Part shown: positions 5,611-8,720 of the stretch, in pieces
Layout of the letters: each line of letters begins with the position of its first letter
How positions within the stretch are numbered: position 1 is the first letter of the stretch
DNA from: an uncultured Dechloromonas sp.
Lineage (GTDB): Bacteria > Pseudomonadota > Gammaproteobacteria > Burkholderiales > Rhodocyclaceae
DNA: 8,720 nt
Assembly (NCBI GenBank): GCA_946477505.1
Contig: CAMKYP010000138.1
Location: 1 to 8,720, forward strand
Direction: 5' to 3'
Translations under genes and position numbers: made by a program
The notes under the pieces: generated by a model
What the model saw: the letters and a program-made list of their open reading frames with translations, nothing else
Told to the model about the DNA's origin: nothing
Databases searched by the model: none

Positions 5611-6306
5611 ATGAAAACCATCCTGTCGCTGGCCGCCCTGGCCCTTTCGTCGATCGCTGCCGCCGCACCGCTGGTGGCCGTCGATGTCGGGCACGGCGTG
5701 GTGGATAGCGGCGCGATCAGTGCCCGGGGACGCACGGAGTTCGCATTCAACCAGGATTTCGCCGGCCTCCTGGCGCAGACCCTTCGCCAGCGCGCGGTCG
5801 GCGTTCGGGAGGTCAATTTCGACGGTCGGATCGGCAGCTTGCACGCCCGGCCGCAGGCTGCCGAGGGCAGCGATTTCTTCATTTCCATCCACCACGACTC
5901 GATCGGCGAAGCCTGGCTGCTCGACTGGGAGTGGGAGGGCAAGCCGCAGCGCTATACCGAGGTCAAGCGCGGCTACGGCATCTTCGTGTCGGCACAGAAT
6001 CCGCACTTGGCGACCAGCCTGCGTTGCGCTTCCACTATCGGCGCGATGATGCGCCGCGCCGGCTTCGAGCCCTCGACATGGCACGCCCGCAAGCATGTTC
6101 CGGCCGATGCCGAAAACGGCGTCTGGTACTACGACAATCTGGTCGTGCTCTATCGGACCACATTGCCCGCCGTGCTGTTCGAGGCCGGGGTGATCAAGCA
6201 TCGCGACGAGGAGCTGGAATTGCTCGACCCCGTGCGCCAGGCGCGCATGGCCGATGCCGTGGCGACCGGGATTGCCGCCTGCCTTTACGTCCAGGCGGCA
6301 GAATAG
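5611..6306 (+). CDS. N-acetylmuramoyl-L-alanine amidase (Amidase_3), exported
   Basis: Zinc-dependent cell-wall hydrolase that cuts the bond between N-acetylmuramic acid and the stem peptide; 231 residues. MKTILSLAALALSSIAAAA is a signal peptide, so it acts in the periplasm. The Amidase_3 fold follows at once, with no AMIN targeting domain. Zinc ligands are His28 in VDVGHGVVDSGA, Glu43 in RTEFAFNQ and His94 in ISIHHDS. The catalytic Glu191 is in VLFEAGVI. The region between them (about 98-185) carries a Trp-rich stretch (AWLLDWEWEG) and may hold substrate or regulatory elements. The ATG at 5611 gives a canonical signal peptide but has no good ribosome site. An in-frame ATG at 5584, preceded by TAGAGGCGAC, would add nine residues (MLICRDNSC) and is a real alternative. 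A GATAAT at 5600-5605 could be a -10 box for a nearly leaderless transcript. It is divergent from the cytochrome gene and convergent with murB, three bases away. Confidence 0.92.
   Translation: MKTILSLAALALSSIAAAAPLVAVDVGHGVVDSGAISARGRTEFAFNQDFAGLLAQTLRQRAVGVREVNFDGRIGSLHARPQAAEGSDFFISIHHDSIGEAWLLDWEWEGKPQRYTEVKRGYGIFVSAQNPHLATSLRCASTIGAMMRRAGFEPSTWHARKHVPADAENGVWYYDNLVVLYRTTLPAVLFEAGVIKHRDEELELLDPVRQARMADAVATGIAACLYVQAAE
6273..6300. terminator. 9-bp inverted repeat at the amidase/murB convergence
   Basis: TGCCGCCTG (6273-6281) pairs perfectly with CAGGCGGCA (6292-6300) around a 10-base loop. The repeat is inside the last codons of the amidase and ten bases beyond the murB stop on the minus strand. 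It is well placed to end or stabilise the metH-murB transcript. Neither strand has a T-run behind it, so factor-dependent termination or 3'-end protection is as likely as intrinsic termination. Confidence 0.4.
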
Positions 6307-6309
6307 CGG

Positions 6310-7319
6310 TCAGAGGAAGATCGGTTCCGGCGTCAGTGCGACACCGAATTTTTCCCTGACGGACGCCTGCACGGCGGCCATGGTCCGCCTGACATCGCTG
6401 CCGGTGGCGCCGCCGTGATTGACCAGCACCAGCGCCTGTTTCTCATACATGCCGACCGGGCCGAGCGAGCGGCCCTTCCAGCCGGACTGTTCGATCAGCC
6501 AGCCGGCGGCCAGCTTGATGCGGCCGTCGGGCTGCGGGTAGCAGGGCAGGCCGGGATGGGCACCCTTCAGCACGTCCGCCTGGGCGGCATCGAGCACCGG
6601 GTTGTGGAAAAAACTCCCGGCATTCGGAATGTGGGCGGGATCGGGCAGCTTGCGCCGGCGAACGGCGATGACGGCATCGGCGATATCGCGTGCCGTCGGG
6701 TCGCCGATGCCGCGGGCGGCCAGCTCCTGGGCGACGTCGGCGTAACGGCAGTTGGGCTGCCAGCCCTTGGGCAGCCGGAAGCGTACCGAGGTAATCGCCA
6801 TGCGCCCGCTCAGGTGCCAGCCTTCCTGCTTGAACAGGCTGTCGCGATAGGCGAAGCGGCAGTCGTCGCGGCTGAAATTGACCTCGGCCTGCTTGTCGAA
6901 ATCCCAGGCGGTCACCGAATGCAGGCGTTCGCCGACTTCGAGGCCGTAGGCGCCGATGTTCTGGATCGGTGCGGCGCCGACCGTGCCCGGGATCAACGAC
7001 AGGTTTTCCAGTCCCGGCCAGCCTTGAGCCAGCGTCCATTGCACGAAATCGTGCCAGTTCTCGCCGGCACCAGCCTCGATGTAGACGGCCTCGGCATCCT
7101 CCCCGATCAGCCGTCTGCCGGGAATCGCCATGTGCAGCACCAAACGGTCGATGTCGCCGGTCAGCACCAGATTGCTGCCGCCACCGAGGATGAAGCGCGG
7201 CCCCTCACTGAGCTGCGGGTCGCGCAAGGCCTCGGCGCTGTCGATGCGGGCGAAGCGGGCCGCCCGGCCGGGCAGGGCCAGGGTGTTGAGCGGCCCGAGT
7301 TCGCGCTGGCTGTGCAGGA

Positions 7320-7323
<4 letters not shown>
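6310..7323 (-). CDS. murB: UDP-N-acetylenolpyruvoylglucosamine reductase (MurB, type I)
   Basis: FAD- and NADPH-dependent cytoplasmic enzyme that reduces UDP-GlcNAc-enolpyruvate to UDP-N-acetylmuramate, the second committed step of peptidoglycan precursor synthesis. It has 337 residues, the usual length of the E. coli-type enzyme. The FAD-binding domain shows NTLALPGRA (13-21), ILGGGSNLVL (45-54), and NLSLIPGTVGAAPIQNIGAYG (107-127). Catalytic residues of the family are present: Arg160 in AYRDSLF, Ser237 in NAGSFFHNP and Glu333 in TPEPIF. The Tyr-containing loop around RDDCRFAYRDSLF marks it as type I. The start is a GTG at 7321-7323 that overlaps the metH stop by four bases (GTGA). No Shine-Dalgarno is visible there, so coupling to metH translation is likely. 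Its stop is three bases from that of the convergent amidase gene. The location next to metH, away from a cell-division gene cluster, is a feature of this genome. Confidence 0.98.

Positions 7324-8720
<1,397 letters not shown>

Overview
The window looks like an ordinary chromosomal stretch of a high-GC Gram-negative bacterium. The best guess is a betaproteobacterium of the Rhodocyclales type (Dechloromonas/Azonexus-like). This rests on the DUF1840 protein, the E. coli-like MurB, Mak and YiiM homologues, a cytochrome c5-type protein and tight gene packing. It is an inference from protein recognition, not a database result. No RNA gene, insertion sequence, CRISPR array or phage gene was found.

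Layout. Positions 1-3359, minus strand: a four-gene run read from right to left. It encodes a methyltransferase-like protein with a degenerate cofactor loop, a ROK-family fructokinase (mak), a YiiM-type MOSC protein, and an MFS transporter whose C-terminus is cut by the left edge. Two of the three junctions overlap (TGATG and GTGA). Positions 3442-3771, plus strand: a small DUF1840 gene that is divergent from that run. Positions 3778-5555, minus strand: a second four-gene run with a periplasmic cytochrome c5-like protein, a DUF861-type cupin, a helical protein with CheZ-like features, and a stand-alone HPt phosphotransfer protein. Positions 5611-6306, plus strand: a secreted N-acetylmuramoyl-L-alanine amidase. 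Positions 6310-8720, minus strand: the C-terminal third or so of cobalamin-dependent methionine synthase (metH), whose stop overlaps the GTG start of murB.

How the genes fit together. metH and murB are housekeeping genes for methionine/folate metabolism and peptidoglycan precursor synthesis. The amidase that converges on murB remodels peptidoglycan. mak phosphorylates fructose, and the MOSC protein probably detoxifies N-hydroxylated compounds. The HPt protein and the CheZ-like protein are the most interesting pair. They look like a phosphotransfer protein and a response-regulator phosphatase encoded side by side, with no kinase or receiver in view.

The rest is compact core genome. Non-coding gaps are all under about 90 bases. 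Two convergent gene pairs end only 3 and 6 bases apart, and each has an inverted repeat at the junction. I do not see a clearly new multi-gene system. The leads worth checking are the CheZ-like/HPt pair and the degenerate methyltransferase.
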